DNA of 64,000 bases from Oligoflexia bacterium (GTDB taxonomy: Bacteria > Bdellovibrionota_G > JANQFH01). Positions 52,690 to 60,271 of this stretch are shown one piece after another (positions within the stretch are counted from its first letter, which is position 1; every line of letters starts with the position of its first letter). The DNA lies in NCBI GenBank assembly GCA_028277945.1, contig JANQFH010000013.1, positions 50,761 through 114,760 on the forward strand, read 5' to 3'. The notes beneath the pieces are model-generated. The model was not told the DNA's origin and ran no database searches. It worked only from the letters and a program-made list of their open reading frames with translations. The translations under genes were made by a program, and so were the position numbers.

Positions 52690-52703
52690 TTATTTTATTA
52701 TAG

Positions 52704-52776
52704 CTGGGGGCCCGTCTCGGCTTTAGGGACGCTACCCGCCTCGATTATAGATTTAACGCCTCGCCGATGCCCCCAG
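52704..52776. repeat. Inverted repeat downstream of tRNA-Arg
   Basis: CTGGGGGC (52704-52711) is matched by GCCCCCAG (52769-52776). The 57 bases between them include two CGCCTCG copies. The element lies between tRNA-Arg and the end of the convergent MFS gene. It lacks a T-run and is not a convincing terminator. It may be a decayed repeat or an old integration scar. Confidence 0.35.
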
Positions 52777-52830
52777 ACCCCGCGCTCACGATCGAGTAAA
52801 TCAATCGTTCGCTTTGGATATTGCGATGCG

Positions 52831-54213
52831 TTAAGAGGCGAGTTTGCGCAGACAGACAAAGGTCTGCAACAGGGTCATACCCACCAGAACCAGTGCCGGC
52901 AGCAGCCACCAGACTAAGTTCGTCGTTGTACTGCCAACTCCATAAAACACCAAAATCGCCCCAACCCCATTTTGTATTATGCCTCCAAGCGACAGAACTG
53001 TTGACCTCTCCTTTGTATTAGCGGCAATGAATTCATTCTGTATGGTATCAGTCATGGACAGCAGACCCCCCTTAAAAAACTGAAATGCCGCTATAGCCAC
53101 TAAAAAAACATAGAGCTGGGCGAAAGGAGTATCTTGCAGGCTCATCACCACAGCAATAAACACAATCGGTATCATGGCAATGAGATTGACGATCATGGTC
53201 AGCCAAACAACGTGTGCCCCTCCAACTCCTCGCTTGCTGTTTAGCCAATTAGAAAGCAGATAGTTCCCTATAAGGGTGCAGCAGGAAAAAGCCAAGACCA
53301 ATATAACCCACTCTTTGGAGAACTGTTGTAGCTGACCTGGAAATCTGCTCTTGCCGATCACCGGCCATAGCCATGTGACCACGTTAAGTACCGCACGCAG
53401 CGCCGCTGCAGTAATAAAAACAAACCACAACTCTGGAGTTTTTATCAGTATCTTGATGCCTTTCTTCCAAACTTCGGCAACCTCAGTAAAAACTTTACGG
53501 TATTTGGTCGAAAAAACCTGCGAAGCACTAGCAAATTGGTACTGCACGTTCTCCTGCATCGTAAACCACAAAAAGACTGCCAGTCCTGACTCGAGGAAAA
53601 AGCCAACAATGTAGCTATATTGTATAAAATCGGCCAACTTGCTACCTATGCCAAGCAGAGAGCCGAGAATAAGAAGAGCCCAATAGTAGACCCAAGATCT
53701 CGCTATAATAAAAGCCCGTAGAGGTCCCTTGCCTTCCGCTTCCAGAGAGTCGACAACCCAGGCAAGAAAAGAACCACTAAAAAAGGCAGAGGCAAACCCC
53801 GCTGCGAGCTCAAACCCAAGTGCGTACAAGATAATGAGATGGGCCTGCGGATTAGCAGAGGCGGCCTCTCTACAGATAAGCCATAAAAAGACAAAAACCA
53901 CGCTGCGACAGCCCACACTCATGACAACCGCGAACTTTCTTCCTAAACTGTCAGCAAGAATACCTGTGGGTACCTCTAGCAAGGCTATCAGTAAAATACC
54001 CCCGGCAATACAGAAGCCGACCCATTGCAACGGATAGAGACGAAGGCCAAAAACGGCAACAGCAGCGCCTGCATTAATTTGCGTCAAACTTTCGAGAATC
54101 AAAAGCGCATAGGTAGTAACGTACACTCCAATTGAAAAGCCAGTAATTCCTCTCACTGAATAAACCGGCAGGCGGATGTTGAGTGAGGGCAGTGACTGAG
54201 ATTTACCTGTCAT
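52831..54213 (-). CDS. MFS transporter, paralogue A
   Basis: This 12-helix major facilitator protein (460 residues) has the motif-A loop GILADSLGRKFAVV near residue 86-99. The substrate is unknown. It is strikingly similar to the adjacent upstream MFS protein throughout, e.g. the N-terminal IRLPVYSVRGITGFSIGVY, the middle GSFLAWVVDSLE, and the last 20 residues, so the pair arose by tandem duplication. It has no neighbouring regulator. Confidence 0.85.
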   Translation of the reverse strand: MTGKSQSLPSLNIRLPVYSVRGITGFSIGVYVTTYALLILESLTQINAGAAVAVFGLRLYPLQWVGFCIAGGILLIALLEVPTGILADSLGRKFAVVMSVGCRSVVFVFLWLICREAASANPQAHLIILYALGFELAAGFASAFFSGSFLAWVVDSLEAEGKGPLRAFIIARSWVYYWALLILGSLLGIGSKLADFIQYSYIVGFFLESGLAVFLWFTMQENVQYQFASASQVFSTKYRKVFTEVAEVWKKGIKILIKTPELWFVFITAAALRAVLNVVTWLWPVIGKSRFPGQLQQFSKEWVILVLAFSCCTLIGNYLLSNWLNSKRGVGGAHVVWLTMIVNLIAMIPIVFIAVVMSLQDTPFAQLYVFLVAIAAFQFFKGGLLSMTDTIQNEFIAANTKERSTVLSLGGIIQNGVGAILVFYGVGSTTTNLVWWLLPALVLVGMTLLQTFVCLRKLAS

Positions 54214-54255
54214 AAAATCCCGCCAATGTGCGCCAAGATTTCAGAGTTACTCAAA

Positions 54256-55656
54256 CTAGCCCACCCTAAGTTTGCGCAAACAGACAAAGGTCTGTAGCAG
54301 GGTCATGCCTGCCAGAACTAGCGCTGGGAGGAGCCACCAGAGCATGCTACTCGCTTTGTCACCGGTGCCAAAAAATACAAAGACCGCTGCTATCGAACTA
54401 ATCAACATGGACCCTAGGGAGAGAACTGTGGAGCGCTCTTTGGTGTTTGCTGGGATGAATTCATTATGCAAACTGTCGCTCACAGCTCTCACGCCTTCTT
54501 TCAACAAATGAAACAGAGCCAATAGCACTAGAAACAGAGTTAGATTGGCAGAGACGCTAATGTCTAGGGAGAGGACAATGGCAAGCAAAACTATGGCTGT
54601 TGCTGAGGCAAGATAGATCAGCAAGGTAAGCCAGACCAATCGCTTCCCTTGAGCTGCGCCACCCTGTCTGCCTTGTTGTTTGAACATCCACCTGGAAAGC
54701 ACAAAAGCACCAAGAAAATTACTAACCCCAAAGGCCATCACCAGAACGATCCACTCTGTAGAGAAGCGCTCTAACTGATTGGGAAAGCGTGCCTTACAAA
54801 AAACTGGCCACAACCAGGCTACAAGGTTTCTTAGTCCCCAATGCGCACTTGTTGTTAGAAAAATGACCCACAAAACTGGACGACTTAATAACACCTTTAT
54901 GGCTGCTGCCCACACCACTGCTGCATCGCCAAAGACCTGCTTGGCTCTGCCTTTGAACACATCGAGCGCTCCGCTAAATTGATACTGTTTGTTCTCCTGC
55001 ATGCCAAAGTAGAGAAAAACTGCCAGGAAGATTTCTAGGAAACCCCCTGTAAGGTAGGCATACAGCTCATACCCATTTAGTACAGCAAACAACCCAACAA
55101 GCGCCCCCGGCAAAGTAATGGCAGCATGATACGCCAAGGAGCGGGTCATCATGAAGGTTCGCCAGCTACTCTTGTTTTCATTCTCTAAGCTATCCACCAA
55201 CCACGCCAAAAAAGAACCACTTGAAAAGGCAAAAGCGGTAGCAGAGAGGAACTCAAACACCAATGCACAGGAGATGATCAAAGACCCCAGTGGGCTCTCA
55301 CTTTCGCACAGGCGCCAGATTATAATGAGACAACAAAACATTAACATACGCATCATTCCAGCGGTGATGACAGCAAACTTACGACCTATGCTGTCTGCTA
55401 AGATGCCCGTGGGAATCTCTAAAAAAGCAATCAGGAAAATTCCAAAGGCAATACAAAAACCTACCCACTCAAGTGGATAGAGTACGAGTCCATAGGCGGC
55501 AACCGGCTCGCCACCATTGGCTCTCTCTAAAGCCTCTAGAAGCAGCAGAGCGTAACTGTAAACAATCAGGCCAAGGTTAAAACCAATAACGGATCGGATG
55601 AGATAGACCGGTAGGCGAATCGACCATGAGGGCAGATTTTCAGAGGTCGCTTTCAC
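54256..55656 (-). CDS. MFS transporter, paralogue B
   Basis: This is the second of two tandem major facilitator proteins (466 residues), starting at GTG 55656. It carries the same motif A, GILADSIGRKFAVI, and shares IRLPVYLIRSVIGF, GSFLAWLVDSLENE and the terminal LLQTFVCLRKL with its neighbour. The two genes are 42 bases apart. The start lies 15 bases behind the rubredoxin gene, so the three probably form one operon. The transported compound is unknown. Confidence 0.85.
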   Translation of the reverse strand: MKATSENLPSWSIRLPVYLIRSVIGFNLGLIVYSYALLLLEALERANGGEPVAAYGLVLYPLEWVGFCIAFGIFLIAFLEIPTGILADSIGRKFAVITAGMMRMLMFCCLIIIWRLCESESPLGSLIISCALVFEFLSATAFAFSSGSFLAWLVDSLENENKSSWRTFMMTRSLAYHAAITLPGALVGLFAVLNGYELYAYLTGGFLEIFLAVFLYFGMQENKQYQFSGALDVFKGRAKQVFGDAAVVWAAAIKVLLSRPVLWVIFLTTSAHWGLRNLVAWLWPVFCKARFPNQLERFSTEWIVLVMAFGVSNFLGAFVLSRWMFKQQGRQGGAAQGKRLVWLTLLIYLASATAIVLLAIVLSLDISVSANLTLFLVLLALFHLLKEGVRAVSDSLHNEFIPANTKERSTVLSLGSMLISSIAAVFVFFGTGDKASSMLWWLLPALVLAGMTLLQTFVCLRKLRVG

Positions 55657-55671
55657 CTCGGCGCAGCAGTT

Positions 55672-55842
55672 TTATTCATAGGGCTCAAAGTCCGCCTTGG
55701 CGGCACCACAAACCGGACAGACCCAGTCGTCGGGAATATCCTCAAAACGGGTACCCGGTGGTAGGCCGCCATCAGGATCCCCCTCAGCCTCATCATAGAT
55801 AAAGCCGCAAGCGGAACAGAGGTACTTTTTGTAGTCACTCAT
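55672..55842 (-). CDS. Rubredoxin
   Basis: The 56-residue protein is a complete rubredoxin: CSACG (Cys9 and Cys12) and CPVCG (Cys42 and Cys45) hold one iron. The signature [31 protein letters not shown] middle is present. AAGGAG lies eight bases before the ATG at 55842, which fixes the start. It is a small electron carrier, often used in oxidative-stress or alkane hydroxylation pathways. Its position ahead of two transporters gives no clear partner. Confidence 0.95.
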   Translation of the reverse strand: MSDYKKYLCSACGFIYDEAEGDPDGGLPPGTRFEDIPDDWVCPVCGAAKADFEPYE

Positions 55843-55931
55843 TCTTACAACTCCTTGCTACAACCACTCTTTTCTTGACCCAGTGAGTCGGCATTATATG
55901 CTAGCCAAAGTCAAGCGCAAAGGAGTTTGTC

Positions 55932-56309
55932 GTGCAGTACCTGCATACGATGATCCGAGTCGGTAATTTGGACCGCTCTATTCAGTTTTACACCGAGGTA
56001 CTCGGTCTAAAGCTACAACGCCAAAAGGACTTCCCTGGTGGCAAGTTTACCCTCGCCTTCCTTGGCGTGGATGCAGACAGCGAGCCTTTTTTAGAGCTGA
56101 CCCACAATTGGGATACGCAGAGCTATAATCTTGGCAATGGCTACGGTCATATGGCCTTTGCAGTTAAGGATATCTACAAAACCTGTGAAGCCATGGAGAC
56201 GCGTGGAGGCAAGGTCACCCGGCCTCCTGGAGCGATGAAACACGGAACTACTGTGATCGCCTTTGTCGAAGATCCCGATGGTTATAAGATCGAGTTGATT
56301 CAGCGTTAG
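55932..56309 (+). CDS. gloA: Lactoylglutathione lyase (glyoxalase I)
   Basis: This enzyme detoxifies methylglyoxal by isomerising its glutathione hemithioacetal. It is a single VOC-fold protein of 125 residues with metal ligands His5, Glu55, His73 and Glu121, and the signatures GNLDRSIQFYTEVLG and FVEDPDGYKIEL. AAAGGAG stands six bases before the GTG start. It is divergent from the rubredoxin gene and followed by a hairpin. Confidence 0.95.
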   Translation: MQYLHTMIRVGNLDRSIQFYTEVLGLKLQRQKDFPGGKFTLAFLGVDADSEPFLELTHNWDTQSYNLGNGYGHMAFAVKDIYKTCEAMETRGGKVTRPPGAMKHGTTVIAFVEDPDGYKIELIQR

Positions 56310-56339
56310 AGCTGTCTCGGCTGGCTCTAAACCACCCTT
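56306..56339 (+). terminator. Possible terminator after gloA
   Basis: TTAGAGC (56306-56312, including the gloA stop) pairs with GCTCTAA (56324-56330) around an 11-base loop, followed by ACCACCCTTTT. The stem is good but the T-run is short and set back. Confidence 0.4.
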
Positions 56340-56424
56340 TTAAGCCAACCTCCCAGAACCAGGAAAATTCATTCCCTTTTTGCTGCCTTTCAGATAATTA
56401 GGCAAATTCGATATTTGCAGACGT

Positions 56425-56497
56425 GCCCAGGTAGCTCAGTCGGTAGAGCAGGGGACTGAAAATCCCCGTGTCGGTGGTTCGATTCCGCCCCTGGGCA
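56425..56497 (+). tRNA. tRNA-Phe (anticodon GAA)
   Basis: This 73-base cloverleaf has acceptor arms GCCCAGG (56425-56431) and CCTGGGC (56490-56496), discriminator A, and anticodon stem GGGGA/TCCCC around loop CTGAAAA, giving GAA. The T arm contains GGTTCGATTCC. CCA is not encoded. Parts of it are repeated downstream (see the repeats at 56571 and 57301). Confidence 0.96.
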
Positions 56498-56515
56498 TGT
56501 TTGTTATCTTTGTTA

Positions 56516-56595
56516 GGAATCGAGCCTGGGTGAATGCTGCGGCCTCGCCGAAGCAGAGGGGTTGCACAGGCAACCCCTTAAAGATACCCGATTCC
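56516..56595 (+). other. Cloverleaf-like folded segment between tRNA-Phe and its first 3'-end copy
   Basis: GGAATCG (56516-56522) pairs with CGATTCC (56589-56595), a 7-base outer stem. Inside it are a CTGC-GGC/GCC-GCAG hairpin with a small bulge, and a perfect 8-base hairpin GGGGTTGC-ACAG-GCAACCCC (56558-56577). The layout is an 80-base three-way junction. It overlaps the first tRNA-Phe tail copy. Whether it is an RNA or a recombination site is open. Confidence 0.4.
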
Positions 56596-56614
56596 GCCCC
56601 TGGGCATGTTTGTA
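56571..56614 (+). repeat. tRNA-Phe 3'-end repeat, copy A (att-like)
   Basis: These 44 bases match 57319-57362 at 42 positions. The last 25 (56589-56613) are identical to the tRNA-Phe tail and flank at 56480-56504. The repeat lies just before mntA and, with copy B, encloses the mntA-hepT pair. It looks like an attachment-site duplication. Confidence 0.85.
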
Positions 56615-56674
56615 ACTCTTCGTGTTTGTACAACAAAAAGGTTTTATAAATTCAACACGTTTGCTAATATTAAA

Positions 56675-56965
56675 ATGGTGAGTTTCGAAGAACTAGCAAC
56701 TAATCGTCTTGAGATTATGAAACTAGCTCAACTGCATGGTGCCAGCAACATACGGGTATTTGGTTCGGTGGCGCGAGGTGAGGCGTCTAAGTCTAGTGAC
56801 GTGGATCTACTGGTAAAAATGGAGCCCGGTCGCTCCTTACTCGACCTTATTGGATTTGAACAAGAGCTCTCCGACTTGCTTGGTGTTAAGGTACAAGCAA
56901 TCTCCGAGGGTGGCATCAGTCGTCATCTAAAAGATCGTATCTTTGAGGAAGCAAAGCCTCTATGA
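56675..56965 (+). CDS. mntA: MNT-type nucleotidyltransferase antitoxin
   Basis: This is a minimal nucleotidyltransferase (96 residues from the ATG at 56675; the frame opens earlier at ATG 56606). It has the motif GSVARGEASKSSDVDLLV, the GSx10DxD signature with catalytic Asp pair. In MntA-HepT systems this protein adds AMP to a tyrosine of the HEPN toxin. It overlaps hepT by ATGA. The pair lies between two copies of the tRNA-Phe tail. Confidence 0.9.
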   Translation: MVSFEELATNRLEIMKLAQLHGASNIRVFGSVARGEASKSSDVDLLVKMEPGRSLLDLIGFEQELSDLLGVKVQAISEGGISRHLKDRIFEEAKPL

Positions 56966-57297
56966 CTGGCCGAGATCGTGCCTATTGGCTTCACATTCAA
57001 GACGCCATAGAATCTATTCTAAAATATACGGCCAAAGGAAAAGCCGCATTTGAGCAGGACAAAATGGTTCAGGACGCTACCGTTCGTCAATTACAGGTGA
57101 TCGGCGAGGCGGTCAAAAAACTTGGGGACACGGAGAAAAGTCAATTTTCAAATATCCCCTGGCGAAATATCGCCGGCATGCGAGACAAAATTATCCATGA
57201 CTATTTTGAGATTGACCTGAATCTGGTCTGGGATGTCGTCAGCAAAAACCTCCCCGAGTTACAGAACGCAGTCAAAAAGGCGCTGAAGAGGGTATAA
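56962..57297 (+). CDS. hepT: HEPN-domain toxin
   Basis: The DUF86/HEPN ribonuclease toxin is 111 residues long. The RNase motif R-x4-H is RDKIIH, followed directly by DYF, whose tyrosine is the expected AMPylation target of MntA (R-x4-H-x-Y). The N-terminal AYWLHIQDAIESILKYT and VRQLQVIGEAVKKL helices fit the family. It overlaps mntA, so the pair is intact and probably functional. It stops just before a tRNA-Phe fragment. Confidence 0.9.
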   Translation: MTGRDRAYWLHIQDAIESILKYTAKGKAAFEQDKMVQDATVRQLQVIGEAVKKLGDTEKSQFSNIPWRNIAGMRDKIIHDYFEIDLNLVWDVVSKNLPELQNAVKKALKRV

Positions 57298-57300
57298 GAT

Positions 57301-57318
57301 CTGAAAATCCCCGTGTCG
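57301..57318 (+). repeat. tRNA-Phe anticodon-arm fragment
   Basis: These 18 bases are identical to tRNA-Phe bases 56456-56473 (anticodon loop and 3' stem through the variable loop). They run directly into tail copy B, with the tRNA stretch GTGGTT replaced by unrelated bases. It is a remnant of a second tRNA-Phe copy. Confidence 0.8.
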
Positions 57319-57362
57319 CAACCCCTTAAAGTTACCCGATTCCGCCCCTGGGCACGTTTGTA
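57319..57362 (+). repeat. tRNA-Phe 3'-end repeat, copy B (att-like)
   Basis: This matches copy A (56571-56614) at 42 of 44 positions. Bases 57337-57361 reproduce the tRNA tail and flank at 56480-56504 with one change (ATG to ACG). Distances between the three tail copies are 109 and 748 bases. The end of this copy may supply the -35 region of rsfS. Confidence 0.85.
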
Positions 57363-57382
57363 CAATCGAGACAGAGCTGTGA

Positions 57383-57388
57383 TATAAT
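57383..57388 (+). promoter_or_regulatory. -10 box upstream of rsfS
   Basis: A perfect TATAAT stands 48 bases before the rsfS frame. The only -35 candidate, TTGTAC (57358-57363) with a 19-base spacer, falls in the tRNA-tail repeat B and is weak. Confidence 0.35.
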
Positions 57389-57435
57389 AGAAAAATAATA
57401 GTGGAAACAGATAGATCGCAAACGAATAACAAGGA

Positions 57436-57813
57436 TTGATCGTCATTCAGACAACAAAACTCACCCAGCAGATAACCAAACTCCTCAAAGACAAAAAAGC
57501 CTCTGACATTCTTACCCTAGATGTCTCAAAGCAGTGTTCCTTTGCCGATGTTTTTGTCATCGCCAGTGGCGACTCACAACGCCAAGTACGGGCGATCAGT
57601 GATGGTCTCATCGAACAGGTTGGCAAACCTCACGCCGTAGAAGGCGAAAGCGTGGGTGAGTGGATTGTCCTCGACTATGGCGATGTTGTTGTCCATCTCT
57701 TTCATACACCGGTTCGCTCGCGTTACTGTCTGGAAGAGCTGTGGAGCGGTGACAGCGCTACACAAGCCGCAGAAGACCATATTACGGCTGAAGAGGAACA
57801 ACAACAGCTTTAA
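57436..57813 (+). CDS. rsfS: Ribosomal silencing factor
   Basis: RsfS binds L14 on the 50S subunit and blocks subunit joining under starvation. The 125-residue protein has DILTLDVSKQCSFADVFVIASGDSQRQVRAI and the signature GEWIVLDYGDVVVHLFH. No ATG exists at the family start. TTG 57436 directly abuts AAGGA (57431-57435), too close to serve. An ATT at 57445, nine bases after that sequence, would give the usual length. The 3' end overlaps the convergent gene by 32 bases. Confidence 0.9.
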   Translation: MIVIQTTKLTQQITKLLKDKKASDILTLDVSKQCSFADVFVIASGDSQRQVRAISDGLIEQVGKPHAVEGESVGEWIVLDYGDVVVHLFHTPVRSRYCLEELWSGDSATQAAEDHITAEEEQQQL

Positions 57814-58564
57814 CCGCCTCACCATGGCGTTGCAGCACAAAGGAGGCCTCCACCCGCTTGCCAACGGGAAAGTCATCTGCCTCATGGCGTGAAACCTCTT
57901 CATACTTGCCCGTCAAAATGATTTCCCCCTTTTCAGCAATGCAAAGCTGAATCTTTTTACTCTCCTCAGGGTTAGGATTTTCTTGCCAAGTTTCGCAGCG
58001 TGAGGCCAGACCTTGAATGGTTGTCTGTTTTGCTGTAGAAGCTGCCTCCGTGCTTAGCAGCATGGAGCGATATCTCGCCACCAACAGATAGAAGTCGAGC
58101 ATGGTAGTATCAAGCCAACGATTGAGCTCGAGGGGATCTGCGGCAAACTCAAAGTCCTCATTGTTCTTACGAAGATAGAGCTTACGACTGCCTTTGCCTA
58201 GCGAGTAGATCTCCCAACGACTCTGCTGCAAAGGATCCTCCCTAACAAGATGCCATTTGCCCTCTCGATCGTACTCAATGTGATTCTTGCGTACCAACTT
58301 CTTGGTAATAGGGCCACGTTCCATAACGACATGAACTTCCATATCAACTACAAAGGCGCCTAAAACCTCACGGTAACGTGCAACAATATCAGCCAATGAC
58401 GGGTCCGCAGTGATAGCCTCTAAAGACTCGGTTTGGCTATCAAAAAACTCAACAACAGTTTGTTCATCTTCCCTTTCATCAATGGATTTGCTAATGACAA
58501 GAGCCAAGCCAGCAATCAGCAACAGCAAAAGAATGACGATTCGCACTTTACCCCGTCTATCCAT
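57782..58564 (-). CDS. Membrane-anchored protein of unknown function
   Basis: No family is recognised. The 260-residue protein has an N-terminal helix (about 8-27, VRIVILLLLLIAGLALVIS) without a cleavage site, then a soluble extracytoplasmic domain. The pattern LVRKNHIEYDREGKWHLVRED followed by SLGKGSRKLYLRKNNEDFEF recalls lipoprotein-carrier folds, but the match is weak. The ATG at 58564 is used because AAAGG precedes it; GTG 58573 is possible. It lies 23 bases behind obgE on the same strand. Confidence 0.6.
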   Translation of the reverse strand: MDRRGKVRIVILLLLLIAGLALVISKSIDEREDEQTVVEFFDSQTESLEAITADPSLADIVARYREVLGAFVVDMEVHVVMERGPITKKLVRKNHIEYDREGKWHLVREDPLQQSRWEIYSLGKGSRKLYLRKNNEDFEFAADPLELNRWLDTTMLDFYLLVARYRSMLLSTEAASTAKQTTIQGLASRCETWQENPNPEESKKIQLCIAEKGEIILTGKYEEVSRHEADDFPVGKRVEASFVLQRHGEAVKAVVVPLQP

Positions 58565-58587
58565 CGACAACACCTTTACCGTTTGCC

Positions 58588-59589
58588 CTAATGCACGGAT
58601 TTTATCAGCTCTTGGGTCATCAGCTGAACCGCCGCTTTGCTTCCCTCCCCAGTCTTGGCAGAAATGGCAAGCGCGGACAAGCCCAGTTCTGCTCTCACCT
58701 TCTGCTGCAAGGAAGCCACAATAGATCGATCCTCAAGGCAATCGACTTTATTGAACAGTACAAGTTGAGCTCGCTGTAAAAGCTTGGCATCATGAGCCTG
58801 GAGCTCACCTCTCACCGTGTCAAGTGCATCTTCTGCAGCAGATTCCCCTGCAGCAATGTCGATAATAAACACGAGGCATCCAACACGCGAAATATGACGC
58901 AAAAATCGATTACCAAGCCCAATCCCACGATGGGCTCCTGCAATTAGACCAGGTATGTCAGCAACGGTAAAGGGCTCGCCCTCGTCTGGCTCGACCCTTC
59001 CCAACGTCGGATGCAACGTGGTAAAAGCGTAGTCTCCTACTTTAGGCTTGGCAGCCGAGATACAACGGACGAAACTAGACTTACCAGCATTAGGCAGACC
59101 GATCAGGCCGACGTCTGCCACCAGACTAAGTTCAAGATCAAACCACTCGCCTTCGACTCTTTCACCGGTGCTATCAACCACCGCAGAGGGTTGATGCTGC
59201 CCATGGTTGCCCTGCCCGCCTTGACCACCGCGCTTAAGCAGGTGCGGTTGGTTCGGTTGGAGGACCTCGACCACGAAATCGCTAGACGAGCGCAACTGCG
59301 TACCTAACGGCACGACGATGGTTTTATCCTTACCTGACCTGCCACTGCGGTTGTTATTACCACCAAGCCCACCATCTTCAGCATGGAAGTGTTGTTGGTA
59401 TTTGAAGTCGAGCAAGGTACTGAGGTTTGCATCACCTACAACGTAAACGCTGCCACCATCACCGCCATTACCACCACTGGCACGACGCTTCTTCGGCGTA
59501 CCCGCGACTGGTTCAAAGGCAACGCAGCCACGACCACCATCACCGGCTTTGATAAAAACCCTCGCCTCATCTACAAATTGAACTGCCAT
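58588..59589 (-). CDS. obgE: Obg GTPase
   Basis: This is an essential GTPase of ribosome assembly and stress control. The glycine-rich Obg fold (FIKAGDGGRGCVAFEP, GGNGGDGGSVY) precedes the G domain: GLPNAGKSSF (G1), DIPGLIAGAHRGIGLG (G3 and switch), NKVD (G4) and SAK (G5). The 333 residues end after the G domain, without the optional C-terminal OCT domain. It follows rplU-rpmA, the common bacterial order. Confidence 0.97.
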   Translation of the reverse strand: MAVQFVDEARVFIKAGDGGRGCVAFEPVAGTPKKRRASGGNGGDGGSVYVVGDANLSTLLDFKYQQHFHAEDGGLGGNNNRSGRSGKDKTIVVPLGTQLRSSSDFVVEVLQPNQPHLLKRGGQGGQGNHGQHQPSAVVDSTGERVEGEWFDLELSLVADVGLIGLPNAGKSSFVRCISAAKPKVGDYAFTTLHPTLGRVEPDEGEPFTVADIPGLIAGAHRGIGLGNRFLRHISRVGCLVFIIDIAAGESAAEDALDTVRGELQAHDAKLLQRAQLVLFNKVDCLEDRSIVASLQQKVRAELGLSALAISAKTGEGSKAAVQLMTQELIKSVH

Positions 59590-59622
59590 GAGTTAAGAAC
59601 AGTGGGTTTTGCTGGTTTCTGT

Positions 59623-59886
59623 TTAAGGCGTTGCTTTTGGAACAATGGAGACCCGGCGTCTCGCTTTACCAAGACGTTGATAAACCACTTTACCAGCTAC
59701 CTTGGCAAACAGCGTGTGATCGCGACCTACACCCACGAAACTGCCAGCATGAACTCTGCTACCACGCTGCCGCACGAGTATCGCACCGCCTGTAACTTCC
59801 TCACCTGCAAATGCTTTGACACCTAAACGCCTACCAGCACTGTCGCGACCATTACGTGAGGAACCACCGCCTTTTTTATGCGCCAT
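59623..59886 (-). CDS. rpmA: 50S ribosomal protein L27
   Basis: The 87-residue protein starts [24 protein letters not shown], the peptidyl-transferase-centre tail of L27, with no cleavable N-terminal extension. The body [16 protein letters not shown] is typical. It starts three bases after rplU and precedes obgE. Confidence 0.97.
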   Translation of the reverse strand: MAHKKGGGSSRNGRDSAGRRLGVKAFAGEEVTGGAILVRQRGSRVHAGSFVGVGRDHTLFAKVAGKVVYQRLGKARRRVSIVPKATP

Positions 59887-59889
59887 AAC

Positions 59890-60231
59890 TTAGTCCTTGA
59901 TTGCATCAATTTGTACAAGCGTATACAGCTGCCGATGACCAATCTTTTTGCGTGAGTGCTTACGACGACGTTTATAAAACACGCTCAACTTCGGACCCTT
60001 GATCGAATCAACCACCGAAGCTTCAACACTGGCACCCTGAACATGAGGCTGGCCAACCTTGAACGTCTTACCGGACTTAACACAGAGGACCTGATCCAGC
60101 TGCAACTTCTTACCAGCTTCAGCGGTTAGCTTTTCAACCCGCACGATGTCTCCAACCCTTACCAACTGTTGTTTGGAGCCCAGTGCCAACACAGCATAAC
60201 TTTCAGTTTTTTCAGCAGTTTTACGCGCCAT
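59890..60231 (-). CDS. rplU: 50S ribosomal protein L21
   Basis: The 113-residue protein contains YAVLALGSKQQLVRVGDIVRVEKL and the L21 hallmark FYKRRRKHSRKKIGHRQLYT-type C-terminus. Compared with the usual start at YAV it has a ten-residue N-terminal extension. It lies 40 bases behind ppdK and directly upstream of rpmA and obgE. Confidence 0.96.
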   Translation of the reverse strand: MARKTAEKTESYAVLALGSKQQLVRVGDIVRVEKLTAEAGKKLQLDQVLCVKSGKTFKVGQPHVQGASVEASVVDSIKGPKLSVFYKRRRKHSRKKIGHRQLYTLVQIDAIKD

Positions 60232-60271
60232 GAGGCGGCAAAATAGTCCAATGGCCCACAGATGTCAAGGC

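Noticed and set aside
55653..55838. Open frame in a different register over the rubredoxin
   Set aside because: The rubredoxin frame (55672-55842) has all four cysteines and a Shine-Dalgarno sequence; this other frame is a shadow.
56516..56595. Integron attC site
   Set aside because: The R-box consensus (RYYYAAC and GTTRRRY) is not present at the ends, and there is no integron integrase in the window.
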